A stretch of 64,000 nt of DNA from Glaciecola amylolytica. GTDB lineage: Bacteria > Bacteroidota > Bacteroidia > Flavobacteriales_D > Crocinitomicaceae. This document shows positions 7,992 to 17,384 of the stretch, piece after piece (the first letter of the stretch is position 1; every line of letters begins with the position of its first letter). Below the pieces are notes generated by a model. It ran no database searches and was not told the DNA's origin. It saw only the letters and a list, made by a program, of their open reading frames with translations. The stretch lies in contig CP034120.1 of the NCBI GenBank assembly GCA_003856375.1, positions 2,666,001-2,730,000 on the forward strand, in the 5' to 3' direction. The translations under genes and the position numbers were made by a program.

Positions 7992-8882
7992 ATGAACCCT
8001 GCTGAAAAATACCGGATTTTAGAACAAATAGACGCCGCTAAAAGAAGAAAGTTTTCTTCCGTTTTTCTGGCCGAAAATAAGATCTCCGGAGTAAAATCCA
8101 TTTTGAAAACCGTTCAGAAACGCGAAGACAATCTACTTGCTCAGGAACGTCTGAGAAAAGAAGCCGCTTTTTCGTTCATTGTAGATGGTTTACCGGAAAC
8201 ATTGGATTTTTTTGAAAGCGAATCGGAAATACTGCTCTTCAAATCTTTTCAAAACGGAATCACTTTAAACGATTATCTGGAACAATTCCGATCCAAAGAA
8301 AAACCCCTGCAGTTATTCAAGGTTCTGGAACAATTGGAACCCATTCTGGAGCACATTCATCAAAATGCGATTTATCACCTGGATATCAAACCCGGCAACC
8401 TGATCATCGACAGCTCCAAAGAGTTGCGGGTATCTTTAATTGATTTCGGGCTGGCAATCAATAAAAATGAGCCGGATATCAGAAATACGCTTTTCCCTTT
8501 GGGTTTTGCCGCACCTGAATTACTGTTGAATCAATTGGAATTAGTGGATGCAAGAACGGATTTTTTTGCGTTGGGAATCACCTGCTGGACCTGTCTGCAG
8601 GGACGAATGCCTTTGATTGATCCAAATCCGAGTATTACAACCAATCTGCAGCTGACTTATCCATTACCGAATCTCGATACGAAGTACAAAAATCTCAGTC
8701 CGGTTCTTCAAAAATTAGCGGCAAAGCATCAATTCACTATTCCTCCGAATAAACTCAATCAGGAAGAACAAAAAGCGGCATTGCTTAAAGGAATGAATAA
8801 ACGATATGGAACGTATTCCGAATTCCTTGCCGATTTTGAAAAGCAATTGATGAATCAGAAAAAAGGCTGGTGGCCCTTTTAA
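7992..8882 (+). CDS. serine/threonine protein kinase-like protein
   Basis: A 296-residue soluble protein with a single eukaryotic-like kinase domain and no membrane or sensor domain. The catalytic loop HLDIKPGN is at 129-136 with Asp131, the metal-binding DFG at 151-153, and an APE-like FAAPELL in the activation segment. Lys39 (SILK) is the probable ATP-anchoring lysine. The glycine-rich loop near residues 11-25 is not recognisable: the stretch reads EQIDAAKRRKFSSVFLAE and has no GxGxxG. It therefore either binds ATP in an atypical way or has reduced activity. The divergent neighbour is the sugar kinase. Substrates are unknown. Confidence 0.85.
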   Translation: MNPAEKYRILEQIDAAKRRKFSSVFLAENKISGVKSILKTVQKREDNLLAQERLRKEAAFSFIVDGLPETLDFFESESEILLFKSFQNGITLNDYLEQFRSKEKPLQLFKVLEQLEPILEHIHQNAIYHLDIKPGNLIIDSSKELRVSLIDFGLAINKNEPDIRNTLFPLGFAAPELLLNQLELVDARTDFFALGITCWTCLQGRMPLIDPNPSITTNLQLTYPLPNLDTKYKNLSPVLQKLAAKHQFTIPPNKLNQEEQKAALLKGMNKRYGTYSEFLADFEKQLMNQKKGWWPF

Positions 8883-8935
8883 GAATTGAAAAAGAAAAAG
8901 TTAAAATCTACAACGTGATTCTTTTCACTTTTCAC

Positions 8936-9592
8936 TTAAAAGAATAAATCTTTTCTATATCCGATGGTGCAGCCAAAGTTCAGTACAGAAACCTGAGAAT
9001 TAGCGTTTCCTGATAGTTTGGCAGAACCTGCAGCAACAATTGCATAAGACAATGAAACATCCATAAACAAAGTTCCGAATGCAAATTGCTTCTTAGCACC
9101 TCCCTGCAAACCGAAGCTTAATAGAAAAACGCTTCCTTTATTTTGCTCACGAAGCGTATACGCTGTCGCATCAAACGTTCCCATTGTTTTACTGCTTAAA
9201 CGGTACAATGAAAAATCAAACACTGTTCCACCGTATAAACCAAATCCGTAATCAAAATTGGAACCGATAAAATAACGTCTTGTCCCGCCCTGGATACCAA
9301 ATTGGGTTACACCGTTTTTCACTCCTACCATCATCACTGACGGACTTGTTCCAAGTTCTATAGCCTCTGCATAAGTTGAATCCAGTTTGCTGTTTTTCAA
9401 ACTGGCATAAGCACGCACAATAATCGATGCATTTTCATCGCGTGGAATCTCGACTCCAAGATTCAATGTTTTGAACAATTGTCCGGATCCGAATCCGTAG
9501 TTTAACCCTGGACCAATCATCAGACCAACCTGAGCATTTAGCGAAAAGCTAACAATCACCGCAATGATGGGAAGTAATATTTTTGTTTTCAT
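8936..9592 (-). CDS. secreted outer-membrane beta-barrel-like protein
   Basis: A 218-residue protein with a Sec signal peptide (residues 1-20, ending SLNAQ). The mature part consists of alternating amphipathic strands rich in Gly, Phe and Tyr (LMIGPGLNYGFGSG, GTRRYFIGSNFDYGFGLYGG) and ends with GCTIGYRKDLFF. The terminal aromatic is the usual signal for outer-membrane insertion. Size suits an eight-stranded barrel. Its function is unknown. Its ATG overlaps the stop of the Tag glycosylase gene by four bases, so the two are probably co-transcribed although their roles look unrelated. Confidence 0.7.
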   Translation of the reverse strand: MKTKILLPIIAVIVSFSLNAQVGLMIGPGLNYGFGSGQLFKTLNLGVEIPRDENASIIVRAYASLKNSKLDSTYAEAIELGTSPSVMMVGVKNGVTQFGIQGGTRRYFIGSNFDYGFGLYGGTVFDFSLYRLSSKTMGTFDATAYTLREQNKGSVFLLSFGLQGGAKKQFAFGTLFMDVSLSYAIVAAGSAKLSGNANSQVSVLNFGCTIGYRKDLFF

Positions 9593-10113
9593 GATCCTGT
9601 ATTTAGTTCCTTATATCTAAAACAATTCGTATGGTGTGCTCCCGGAAGATACCCTGTGCTCATTAAAAACTCGTTCACAATCTCTCCTCCGACAAATTTA
9701 AAATGTTTTTTAAACAACTTCACCCACTCTTCTTTCGTTTTCCCCAAGTTGCTGTCTAACCACAACTTAAAGCTACCACATTCTTTTCGTATTAACAATA
9801 CCTGATTGGCATTATATATAACGGCATTAATCTTTAGTTTATTTCTTATTATCCCGGAATTTTGAAGTAATTCATTTATTTTATCCTCCTGATAATTAGC
9901 AATCTTTTCTATATCATAAACGTCAAAAGCTTCCAAAAAGTTTGTTTGCTTCTTTAAAATAATGTCCCAGGACAATCCTGCCTGATTAATTTCCAGAATT
10001 AAACGTCCGAAAAGCTCGTTATCATCCTCAATTGGCGTGCCATAATGAAAATCATGATAGATACGATGAATGTCGTCTTTTGGTTTGGTTGAAACATAAT
10101 CGCAATAACTCAT
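9589..10113 (-). CDS. tag: DNA-3-methyladenine glycosylase I
   Basis: A 174-residue DNA repair enzyme that removes 3-methyladenine from alkylated DNA, opening base-excision repair. The Tag zinc site is intact: Cys4 (MSYC), His20 (YHD), His160 and Cys164 (AHHTNC), the same spacing as in E. coli Tag. The catalytic-region glutamate Glu41 sits in EINQAGLSW, followed by GIIRNKLKI at 87-95. A TTG 30 bases upstream gives a longer frame, but that TTG lies inside the promoter -7 element. Tag proteins begin close to the first zinc cysteine, so I start at the ATG ending at 10113. It overlaps the next gene by ATGA. Confidence 0.9.
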   Translation of the reverse strand: MSYCDYVSTKPKDDIHRIYHDFHYGTPIEDDNELFGRLILEINQAGLSWDIILKKQTNFLEAFDVYDIEKIANYQEDKINELLQNSGIIRNKLKINAVIYNANQVLLIRKECGSFKLWLDSNLGKTKEEWVKLFKKHFKFVGGEIVNEFLMSTGYLPGAHHTNCFRYKELNTGS

Positions 10114-10140
10114 TTTGCCGTTTTGATTGTTTATTTTTAC

Positions 10141-10148
10141 CAAAAATA
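10141..10148 (-). promoter_or_regulatory. -7 element of the tag gene
   Basis: TATTTTTG on the minus strand, 27 bases upstream of the tag ATG. A TTG lies 24 bases further upstream (10173-10175), slightly longer than the usual 17-23 spacer. Its position rules out the alternative TTG start at 10143. Confidence 0.5.
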
Positions 10149-10155
10149 GGTATTC

Positions 10156-10755
10156 ATGGCGGTATATTCATTCAATGGTTTTATTCCAGTTGTTAAAAAA
10201 TCCAGCTTTATTCACCCTCAAGCCGTAGTAACGGGAAATGTCATTATCGGCGAAAATGTTTACATCGGTCCGGGAGCTGCCATTCGCGGAGATTGGGGGC
10301 AAATTATTATTGAAGACGGATGCAATGTTCAGGAAAATTGTACCATTCACATGTTTCCCGGAACGACTGTTACCTTGAAGAAAGGAGCACACATTGGTCA
10401 CGGAGCAATTGTACACGGCGGAACAATCGGTGAAAACTGTTTGATCGGAATGAATTCGGTAATCATGGACGATGTGGTGATCGAAGATGAATGCATCATC
10501 GGAGCCTTGTGTTTTGTACCTGCAAATACCGTCATTCCAAAAAGAAGCGTGGTAGTCGGAAATCCGGCAAAAGTAATCAAAGAAGTTTCGGACGACATGA
10601 TTGCCTGGAAAACCAAAGGAACTGCACTTTATCAGGCTCTGCCGAAAGAATGCTACGACACATTGATTCCATGTGAACCATTGGAAGAGATAGAAGCAAA
10701 TCGCCCGAGTCAGGAAAAAATGTACCAAACCTGGGAGACTATTAAGAAGCGTTAA
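10156..10755 (+). CDS. PaaY/gamma-carbonic-anhydrase-like hexapeptide protein
   Basis: A 199-residue left-handed beta-helix protein, with hexapeptide repeats running from about residue 22 to 140 (GNVIIGENVYIGPGAAIRGD and so on) and a helical tail. The zinc ligands expected for the gamma-carbonic anhydrase fold are present: His65 in CTIHMFPG and His82 and His87 in GHGAIVHG, spaced as in Cam. Length and the C-terminal ALYQALPKECYDTLIPCEPL segment resemble PaaY, a thioesterase that clears dead-end CoA esters in phenylacetate breakdown. No other paa genes are next to it, so this may be a general CoA-ester hydrolase or carbonic anhydrase. It is divergent from tag, with 42 bases between the starts. 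Confidence 0.82.
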   Translation: MAVYSFNGFIPVVKKSSFIHPQAVVTGNVIIGENVYIGPGAAIRGDWGQIIIEDGCNVQENCTIHMFPGTTVTLKKGAHIGHGAIVHGGTIGENCLIGMNSVIMDDVVIEDECIIGALCFVPANTVIPKRSVVVGNPAKVIKEVSDDMIAWKTKGTALYQALPKECYDTLIPCEPLEEIEANRPSQEKMYQTWETIKKR

Positions 10756-10786
10756 TTGCGAATTGCTTATTCAAAAATTTTAGTTT

Positions 10787-12289
10787 CTACTTCGAATACG
10801 TAATCTTATTGATAAAGAAGATCGTTCGCTTTCGGGAAACTTTTTCGTCTTCCTTGTTTTTGATCGTCTGAACTCCATAAACCAAATAGCTGTCTTCGTA
10901 CCAGTAAGAACAGTTTGTAAATCCGGTTGATCGGACGTTATCTCCTTCATGATTCGTGATGATTTCTCCAAAATCCGTTTCTGTCATTTCCTGATCAGTT
11001 GTGATGGTTGTTGCTTTCAACCTGCTTCCGGTGGAATACATCAAACGCATATCTCCGGTTTGATTTTCCGTGATCCGTAAATTCCGAACCACTCTGAAGG
11101 GTTTGTTGCTCAGATACATGGAGAAGCAATAATCTTTGATTTTCTGTCCTGATTCATCCAGATCCAAAACAGCAGCATGCGTATACTGATAACCATCAAA
11201 AACCTGTCGTGTGCTCGTTACAGCTCTTCCATTCACAAAACTGGTATACGTTTCCGTGCGGTAGGTCGGATAATACACTTCTCCGATGATCCGGTACGAA
11301 TCTCCGATGATCATGACCGGATGAATGGCTACATAACTTTGAATGATATCCGTTGCTCCTTTTTCCTTTTTGCGGTTCATGCGTTTTTCCATTTTCTTCT
11401 GAGTTTTCTGCGGCAAATAGCTCAGATAATTGGCAAACTCCGTAAAGGAATGATAGGTAATAAAATCCTGCTTTTCATCCGTCCATTTTGAAAAGTAGTA
11501 ACCAGCCGAATATCCTCTGCGGCCGGAAGTTCCATAGGTTCCCGCAATTAAAAAGCTTCCTTCATTGATCCAGGTCACGGCTCCGTCGATAATGGCGAAA
11601 TTCGGATCTTTATCCAATTCCATACTGCTTGAGATTTCTCCGTTTGATTCCAGAAGCAGCAAATGCATCGTGCCCGTTTTCATATCTTTTCCGTCGCGCA
11701 TGAAAACCGTTACTTTTTCATTCAGGTTGTCCAAACCGATGGATTCAACGGTTCTTTTTGAGCTGATTCCCGGAACCAGAACAAACTGCTGATCTCCCGA
11801 CATCAAGTCCATGATCAAAATGGTTGGTTTTCGTTTCTGAAAGCCATTCATTACAACCTTTCCTCCCAATAACAAATAATTCAATGACTGAAAACCCGCA
11901 TCCGCTTTTTCAAAAACACGTTCGTTCAATGACTGATTGTTTACGTCGTAAATCTTCAAAATCCATTCCTTTCTGTTGGAAAAAAGAAAAATGATCTGAC
12001 TGCTGTCGTTCGAAAGCAAAGTGGCATGATTCGTAATTCTCGATTCGCGTTCAAAATCAACGGAGCTTTCTTTTTGAAGACTCGTTGAATACATGGAAAT
12101 GTGGAAAATATCATTTGCACCTTTCACGTTTTCCAAACCAAGAGTTACGAAACCGCGTTCTCCTACCGGAATAACTTTATCAATTCGTTCGTCTGTTTTC
12201 AGATCGAATTCAATTCTTCCTTCATTGGTGATTTGTGAGAACCCAAAAAAGGTGTTCAACAGGAAAACAAAAGCGATGATTTTTTTCAT
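10787..12289 (-). CDS. secreted protein of unknown function, possibly beta-propeller
   Basis: A 500-residue protein with a clear signal peptide (residues 1-18, ending FFGFSQ). The mature part is a chain of short beta-segments with regular DLxxGxx-type turns (ILMDLMSGDQQFVLVPGI, TMHLLLLESNGEI) that looks propeller-like. It carries a basic stretch, KKMEKRMNRKKEKG, near residue 300. No T9SS tail, lipobox or known catalytic motif was found. I do not recognise a family. It is convergent with the PaaY-like gene with only 31 bases between the stops and no strong hairpin. Confidence 0.65.
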   Translation of the reverse strand: MKKIIAFVFLLNTFFGFSQITNEGRIEFDLKTDERIDKVIPVGERGFVTLGLENVKGANDIFHISMYSTSLQKESSVDFERESRITNHATLLSNDSSQIIFLFSNRKEWILKIYDVNNQSLNERVFEKADAGFQSLNYLLLGGKVVMNGFQKRKPTILIMDLMSGDQQFVLVPGISSKRTVESIGLDNLNEKVTVFMRDGKDMKTGTMHLLLLESNGEISSSMELDKDPNFAIIDGAVTWINEGSFLIAGTYGTSGRRGYSAGYYFSKWTDEKQDFITYHSFTEFANYLSYLPQKTQKKMEKRMNRKKEKGATDIIQSYVAIHPVMIIGDSYRIIGEVYYPTYRTETYTSFVNGRAVTSTRQVFDGYQYTHAAVLDLDESGQKIKDYCFSMYLSNKPFRVVRNLRITENQTGDMRLMYSTGSRLKATTITTDQEMTETDFGEIITNHEGDNVRSTGFTNCSYWYEDSYLVYGVQTIKNKEDEKVSRKRTIFFINKITYSK

Positions 12290-12496
12290 TATTAAGTGGA
12301 TTTAGTTGCAAATAACGCAAATTCATTGAAAACAGCTTTCAGATAATTGCAATTATTCACCTTTTTGCTTCCAAAAATTCAACCATAACTTATTTATACT
12401 CATCACAAACCTCTATTTGTTCTTTTTACGGAAAAAGTGCATTTACCTTTCTACAATCCGGACATCTGTATTTAATAACCCCGAAATAAAGGTCAT

Positions 12497-14998
12497 ATGA
12501 AGCAGTTAATCACCCTCGTTTTAATTCTGGCAGCTAACCACACTTTTTCGCAATGCAGCGTGTGTTTTTCGTTGGAAGAAGCAAAAATAGCACCTTATGA
12601 AGTGGAAGAACTTCATTTAAGCAATTCCTCTGTCACGATCATCGACAGCAGTTTTAACCGCTTCACCTTACTCAAAGTATTGGATTTGTCTTACAATCCG
12701 ATTGTGGAAGTGTCCGAAACAGCGTCCATTCCATCGCTGAAAGAACTCAATCTTTCAAACTGTTCCTACAATCCCTGGAAAATCGGTTCGATCGGAAAGG
12801 CATTTCCAAAACTGGAGCGTCTGGATCTGAGAAGCAATCAATTGTCGTTCATCTGGTCGGGGCTTCAAAGTCTGGGAAATCTCGTTCATTTAAATGTATC
12901 GGACAATCAGTTAATCAACATTCCGGTAGAAGTGATGTATTTATCGAACTTAAAAGAACTCAACATCTCTCAAAACGAAGTCAAACTTCAGGCAAATGAA
13001 CTGGGCGCTCTCTGGTCTTTAGAAAAACTGGACATTTCCAATAATTCCGGTTTAAGCACCGACAACCTCGTTTTTAACATTTCGGAAAACAAGCGTCTGA
13101 AAAATTTAGTCATCGACGGAGATCAATTGAGTTCAAAAAGTATTCAGTTGCTTTCACGTATGAATTTAGAACGCCTGGAACTTGCGGATGTCCAAAAGCC
13201 TTCCGGAATCGATTTCACACGCTTTCCTTCCGTCAGAAATATTGCTTTTACCCGTTCTTCGAATTGGCTTTCCAATGAAAACATCAAGCAATTTGGTAAT
13301 GTATCCGAATTGGAATTGACGAATTCATCCATTCCGGCAGCGCTTTCAAAAATGAAGTCTTTGAGAAGGCTGATTCTGAACAATATTGCAGCAACTGAAA
13401 TCGCGAACCTGTTTCCGTTGAAACAATTAAGTGTGCTCGATGTGACGAATACCAACCTGGATGTCAACCAGATTTCTCAGTTGAAACAAAAATTACCGAC
13501 TACTCAAATCATCACAGGAACCAATGATGCAACACCAAAAATGATTTCCAACAGCCTGGAACCACTTATTGAAATTCCGGCAAAAGAGATTTTCTTGCTT
13601 TCCGACAAACCTTCTTCAATCACCGAAAAGAATGTCAGCTTTGAAATTCCCAAAAATGCCTTTCTCGATTCCAAAGGAAATCCTTATTCCGGAAAAGTAA
13701 AGGTGGAGCTGACTGTTTACGATGATCCCATTCAAATGGCTCTTGCAGGAATTCCAATGTCTTTTACGGAAAACAACAAGGAAGAGATTTTTGCCTCAAA
13801 CGGGATGTTTCGTTTTGAAGCAAAAGGAGAAAACAATGAAAATCTGCAGCCTGACCCGGCAAATCTGATTCAGGTTTCAATGGGCGATTTGCAGCCGGGC
13901 AACAAAGGAGGCCTTTTCGTTTTCAATACTCAAACATCGCAATGGAATACCATTTCCGACACCGTCAGTTCGCAAAATATGGCCGCGCGGATTCAGTGGA
14001 TTACCGATTCCATTAATCAACTTGATCTCAAGAATCTGATTCCCCGCTCTGTTAATGATCGTTTGTTTTCCATTCACCCTGTTTTTGCGCGTCTGGACAG
14101 AACGCAAATTACACTTCGTTCTCAATTCTTTCCCATGCAGCAGAACAACATCATGGTGCTCCAAAACAGGAATAATCATGTTGGAAAAGCCATGACGAAA
14201 CAAAAATGGGTGCTCGATACGCTTATGAATCCCGAAATGAAAAAGCAGCTTAAATTGATGAGAAAGGAAACAAAACCGTGGAACAGCAAAAAATTCACAA
14301 AGAGAGGAAACGAACTATTCATTCCACGACTGATCAATAACCTGATGATTGTTCCTGATCCGTTACACGATAATTACAGACTGATTTTCAAATACAGGGA
14401 TTCCACCATCAACCTTCCTGTTGCTTTAAGCGGAACCTCAAACAAGCAGATTCAACAAAATACGCGAAAGTTTGAATCCAATTTCAAGACCAACAGTGCG
14501 AAAGACCTGAAAGAGAAAAAGGCGTACGATAAAAGTGTGGAAGAGCAATTGAAAGTCACTGAAACACAATTAAGACAGTCTTTGATCAATCGTGCGGTAG
14601 CTCAGATCAATACCGGTTCGAACCTGAATTTTCAATACAGTCCGAATCGTCTGAATTTTGGTTTAACCATCTTCGGATTAGTAAACTGTGATTTCTTTAT
14701 GCGGGAACAAGGAGAATATTTGGTTAAAACGGGTTCACAACTGATGGATCAAAACGGAGAAAAGCACAAAAAACCTTCGTCTGTCATTACTGTTGACCCG
14801 GTAAGGAATTTTTACCTCGAAACAACGACTGAGAATCAAACCACTTGTTTCAGAACTTCCTATCTGATTTATGATCTGGGAGATAAAAAATTAGGCGTAA
14901 CAAAACCCGGAAGAGGTGAAATCATTAAACAAATAACCTTGATTGATATCCGGGATAAAACTCCTGAAGAAGTTTCAAAAGCAATTCTTTCGATCTGA
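12497..14998 (+). CDS. secreted leucine-rich-repeat protein
   Basis: An 833-residue protein. A signal peptide (1-18, ending NHTFSQ) precedes leucine-rich repeats from about residue 40 to 340. Examples are LLKVLDLSYNPIVEVS, LERLDLRSNQLSFIW, LVHLNVSDNQLINIP and LKELNISQNEV, spaced about 23 residues apart. From about 365 comes a different region that opens with VSFEIPKNAFLDSKGNPYSG, a beta-sandwich-type sequence common in Bacteroidota envelope proteins. The rest is uncharacterised and basic, with a helical part near 670-710. It has no T9SS tail. It shares a TGATG stop-start junction with the next gene, so the two are translationally coupled. A role in surface or periplasmic protein binding is a guess. 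Confidence 0.75.
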   Translation: MKQLITLVLILAANHTFSQCSVCFSLEEAKIAPYEVEELHLSNSSVTIIDSSFNRFTLLKVLDLSYNPIVEVSETASIPSLKELNLSNCSYNPWKIGSIGKAFPKLERLDLRSNQLSFIWSGLQSLGNLVHLNVSDNQLINIPVEVMYLSNLKELNISQNEVKLQANELGALWSLEKLDISNNSGLSTDNLVFNISENKRLKNLVIDGDQLSSKSIQLLSRMNLERLELADVQKPSGIDFTRFPSVRNIAFTRSSNWLSNENIKQFGNVSELELTNSSIPAALSKMKSLRRLILNNIAATEIANLFPLKQLSVLDVTNTNLDVNQISQLKQKLPTTQIITGTNDATPKMISNSLEPLIEIPAKEIFLLSDKPSSITEKNVSFEIPKNAFLDSKGNPYSGKVKVELTVYDDPIQMALAGIPMSFTENNKEEIFASNGMFRFEAKGENNENLQPDPANLIQVSMGDLQPGNKGGLFVFNTQTSQWNTISDTVSSQNMAARIQWITDSINQLDLKNLIPRSVNDRLFSIHPVFARLDRTQITLRSQFFPMQQNNIMVLQNRNNHVGKAMTKQKWVLDTLMNPEMKKQLKLMRKETKPWNSKKFTKRGNELFIPRLINNLMIVPDPLHDNYRLIFKYRDSTINLPVALSGTSNKQIQQNTRKFESNFKTNSAKDLKEKKAYDKSVEEQLKVTETQLRQSLINRAVAQINTGSNLNFQYSPNRLNFGLTIFGLVNCDFFMREQGEYLVKTGSQLMDQNGEKHKKPSSVITVDPVRNFYLETTTENQTTCFRTSYLIYDLGDKKLGVTKPGRGEIIKQITLIDIRDKTPEEVSKAILSI

Positions 14999-15771
14999 TG
15001 AAATCCTTTGTTTTTATTCTTTTCATTCATCTTTCCCTTTTCTGCGGAGCGCAAGGTCTGTTTATTCAGGAAGCCCGATATCATCTTCCCCGCAAGGATT
15101 CGCTTTTCGTGTTTCAATCTGACTTTGCAGCTTCGGGAAAATACAGCTATCTCTCCGATTCGACTGAGAATATCGGATTAATGCTAAATCAGCTGTTGAA
15201 AAAGGCAAACAAAAATCGGGCTGACACCTTGAAACAAAGTTTGGTTTTAACAGAATTGGCAACACTTTGCGTTAAGCGCATTCACACCATTATGCCCGCA
15301 AATCCTGAAAGAAAAAAATGTTTGGAAAAACGAATCCGCCGGATTTTCTTTGGTTCTAAATGCAGCTTCGGATTGATTGAAACCGTTTCATTTGAAATTC
15401 CTCTCGTAAAAACAAAGGGGAAATTTTATTACAATAAAAAGGGTGCTGAAGGAGGATACAATCTGTATGATGGAAAAAACAAGCCTAAAAAGACCAAAAA
15501 AAATCCTGAGCCGGAAGAAATTGCTCTGGAAGAATACAGTTATGAAGAGATTCAAAAACACATCAGCAATCAACTGAGCAGAAAAAGGGTTTATCGTTAC
15601 TTCAGTGAGAAAAACATCGCGGCTTTCGGCTATTACATTCAATTGGATCAATCCACGTTTCAAAAAAACAAAGTCCCCACATTGAAAGTATTATTGATCC
15701 TTGGAGAAAAGCGTTTTTCATACAAACAGCGAAAGTCATTCAACAAAAAAACCTCATCCGTTTCCGAATGA
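14998..15771 (+). CDS. secreted basic protein, unknown function
   Basis: A 257-residue protein with a signal peptide (1-19, KSFVFILFIHLSLFCGAQG). The rest is strongly basic, with the stretch KKGAEGGYNLYDGKNKPKKT near 143-162 and a helical region EEYSYEEIQKHISNQLSRK near 180-200. No family is recognised. Its ATG overlaps the stop of the LRR gene by one base, so it is probably made together with it and may act with it. The last codons run into the terminator hairpin, so the stop codon lies within the stem. Confidence 0.65.
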   Translation: MKSFVFILFIHLSLFCGAQGLFIQEARYHLPRKDSLFVFQSDFAASGKYSYLSDSTENIGLMLNQLLKKANKNRADTLKQSLVLTELATLCVKRIHTIMPANPERKKCLEKRIRRIFFGSKCSFGLIETVSFEIPLVKTKGKFYYNKKGAEGGYNLYDGKNKPKKTKKNPEPEEIALEEYSYEEIQKHISNQLSRKRVYRYFSEKNIAAFGYYIQLDQSTFQKNKVPTLKVLLILGEKRFSYKQRKSFNKKTSSVSE

Positions 15772-15778
15772 GGTTTTT
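15746..15778. terminator. bidirectional terminator between convergent genes
   Basis: ACCTCAT/ATGAGGT stem flanked by A-run on the left and T-run on the right, so it works for both the 257-residue gene (plus) and the cold-shock gene (minus). It overlaps the last codons of the former. Confidence 0.75.
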
Positions 15779-15798
15779 CAAAGAAAATATCTATATAG

Positions 15799-15990
15799 TT
15801 ATGCGTGTTTCACGTTAACAGCCATCAATCCTTTTCTTCCTTCTTCTAAGTCAAATGTAACGGCGTCGTTTTCATTTACTTTGTCAACCAATCCTGAAAC
15901 GTGTACAAAATACTCTTTGTTAGTTTCATCTTCTTTAACAAAACCAAAACCTTTAGTTTCGTTAAAGAACTTAATAGTTCCTTTATTCAT
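15799..15990 (-). CDS. cold-shock-domain RNA chaperone
   Basis: A 63-residue single cold-shock domain. The RNA-binding motifs are KGFGFV at 13-18 (RNP1) and YFVHVS at 27-32 (RNP2). The opening MNKGTIKFFNETKGFG is standard for the CspA family, which binds single-stranded nucleic acid and melts RNA secondary structure in the cytoplasm. Length is slightly under the usual 66-70. It is a single-gene unit between two terminators. Confidence 0.95.
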   Translation of the reverse strand: MNKGTIKFFNETKGFGFVKEDETNKEYFVHVSGLVDKVNENDAVTFDLEEGRKGLMAVNVKHA

Positions 15991-16066
15991 ATTCTCATTT
16001 ATTTGATAAACAAAGATGTAATAATAAATTGAATACGAACTATTTATTTAAAAAAATATCGCTAAA

Positions 16067-16102
16067 AATAAAAAAGCCTCTCAGACGAGAGGCTTTTTTA
16101 TT
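16067..16102. terminator. terminator after pdhC
   Basis: The stem AAAAAGCCTCTC/GAGAGGCTTTTT has loop AGAC. It lies just past the stop of pdhC on the minus strand and is symmetrical enough to work both ways. Confidence 0.8.
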
Positions 16103-16115
16103 GATTTATCAATTT

Positions 16116-17384
16116 CTAAACCAGCATCATAACCGGGTTCTCCATGTACTGTTTAAACGTCTGAAGGAATGCTGCTCCCGTTGCTCCGTCCACCACGCGG
16201 TGATCGCAGGAAAGTGTCACTTTCATGATATTTCCGGGCACAACTTGTCCGTTCTTTACAACCGGTTGCTGAGAAATTCCTCCGATTGCCATAATGCAGC
16301 TGTCAGGTGAATTAATGATCGCCGTGAATTGCTCAATTCCGAACATTCCCAGGTTTGAAATGGTGAAGGTATTTCCTTCCCATTCTGCCGGCTGCAATTT
16401 TTTATCTTTTGCTTTTTGAGCCAATACTTTTACTTCGTCACCGATCTGCGTCAAGCCCTTGCTGTCTGCAAAACGAACTACAGGAACCAAAAGACCTTCT
16501 TCAACAGCAACAGCAACACCAATGTGTACGTGGCTGTTTCTGCGAATTACGTCTCCCATCCAGGAAGAATTGATTGCAGGATGCTTGCGCAATGCCATTG
16601 CAACTGCTTTGATCGCCATATCGTTGAAAGATACTTTCACACCTTCATTGCTGTTCATAGACTTACGTGCAGCAATTGCATTGTCCATATCCAATGAAAT
16701 CGTCAAATAGAAATGCGGAGCAGTAAATTTCGATTCTCCTAAACGACGTGCAATTGTTTTACGCATCTGAGATACCGGCTCGTCTACGAAAGATTCACTC
16801 AATGAAGCAGCTGAAGAACCAGCAGGTCTTGCAGGTGCGTCATACGGTACATAATGATCTACATCGCGTTTGGTGATTCTTCCTCCTTCTCCTGTTCCGG
16901 AAATGAAGCTTAGGTCAACTCCTTTTTCTTCTGCTAATTTCTTAGCAAGCGGAGAAGCCAGAATACGTCCGTTTGATGTATTTGATACTGCAACAGGCGC
17001 AGCTTTCGGAGCAGAAGTTACAGCAGCTGGTGCTTTTTCTTCTACTTTTTTCGCCGGTTCTGCTTCAGCAGTTTTTTCTTCCTTCTTTTCTTCAGCCGGA
17101 GCAGCTGTTGTTCCTGCAGAAGCCAGTAATGCAGAAATATCTTCGCCTTTCTCTCCAATGATTGCTAACAATGAGTTCACCGGAGCTGGCTTTCCTTTTT
17201 CTATTCCAATATGTAATAAAACACCATCGAAAAATGATTCGAATTCAAGGGTTGCTTTATCAGTTTCAATTTCAGCTAGTAATTCACCTGACTTTACAGT
17301 ATCCCCAACTTTTTTATGCCATTCTGCAACAACACCTTCTGTCATGGTGTCACTCAATTTGGGCATGTTAATGATTTCAGCCAT
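16116..17384 (-). CDS. pdhC: pyruvate dehydrogenase E2, dihydrolipoamide acetyltransferase
   Basis: A 422-residue core enzyme of the pyruvate dehydrogenase complex, moving acetyl groups from lipoate to CoA. Domains in order: one lipoyl domain at 1-80 with the lipoylated Lys43 in ETDKATLEF; an Ala/Lys/Glu/Pro linker at about 88-130; an E1/E3-binding domain at about 137-172 (RILASPLAKKLAEEKGVDL); and the catalytic domain, with His395 and Asp399 in CDHRVVDG. It begins 20 bases after the stop of pdhA, so they form an operon. There is only one lipoyl domain, whereas some relatives carry two or three. No pdhB is adjacent, and the E3 gene is at 34.8 kb. Confidence 0.95.
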   Translation of the reverse strand: MAEIINMPKLSDTMTEGVVAEWHKKVGDTVKSGELLAEIETDKATLEFESFFDGVLLHIGIEKGKPAPVNSLLAIIGEKGEDISALLASAGTTAAPAEEKKEEKTAEAEPAKKVEEKAPAAVTSAPKAAPVAVSNTSNGRILASPLAKKLAEEKGVDLSFISGTGEGGRITKRDVDHYVPYDAPARPAGSSAASLSESFVDEPVSQMRKTIARRLGESKFTAPHFYLTISLDMDNAIAARKSMNSNEGVKVSFNDMAIKAVAMALRKHPAINSSWMGDVIRRNSHVHIGVAVAVEEGLLVPVVRFADSKGLTQIGDEVKVLAQKAKDKKLQPAEWEGNTFTISNLGMFGIEQFTAIINSPDSCIMAIGGISQQPVVKNGQVVPGNIMKVTLSCDHRVVDGATGAAFLQTFKQYMENPVMMLV

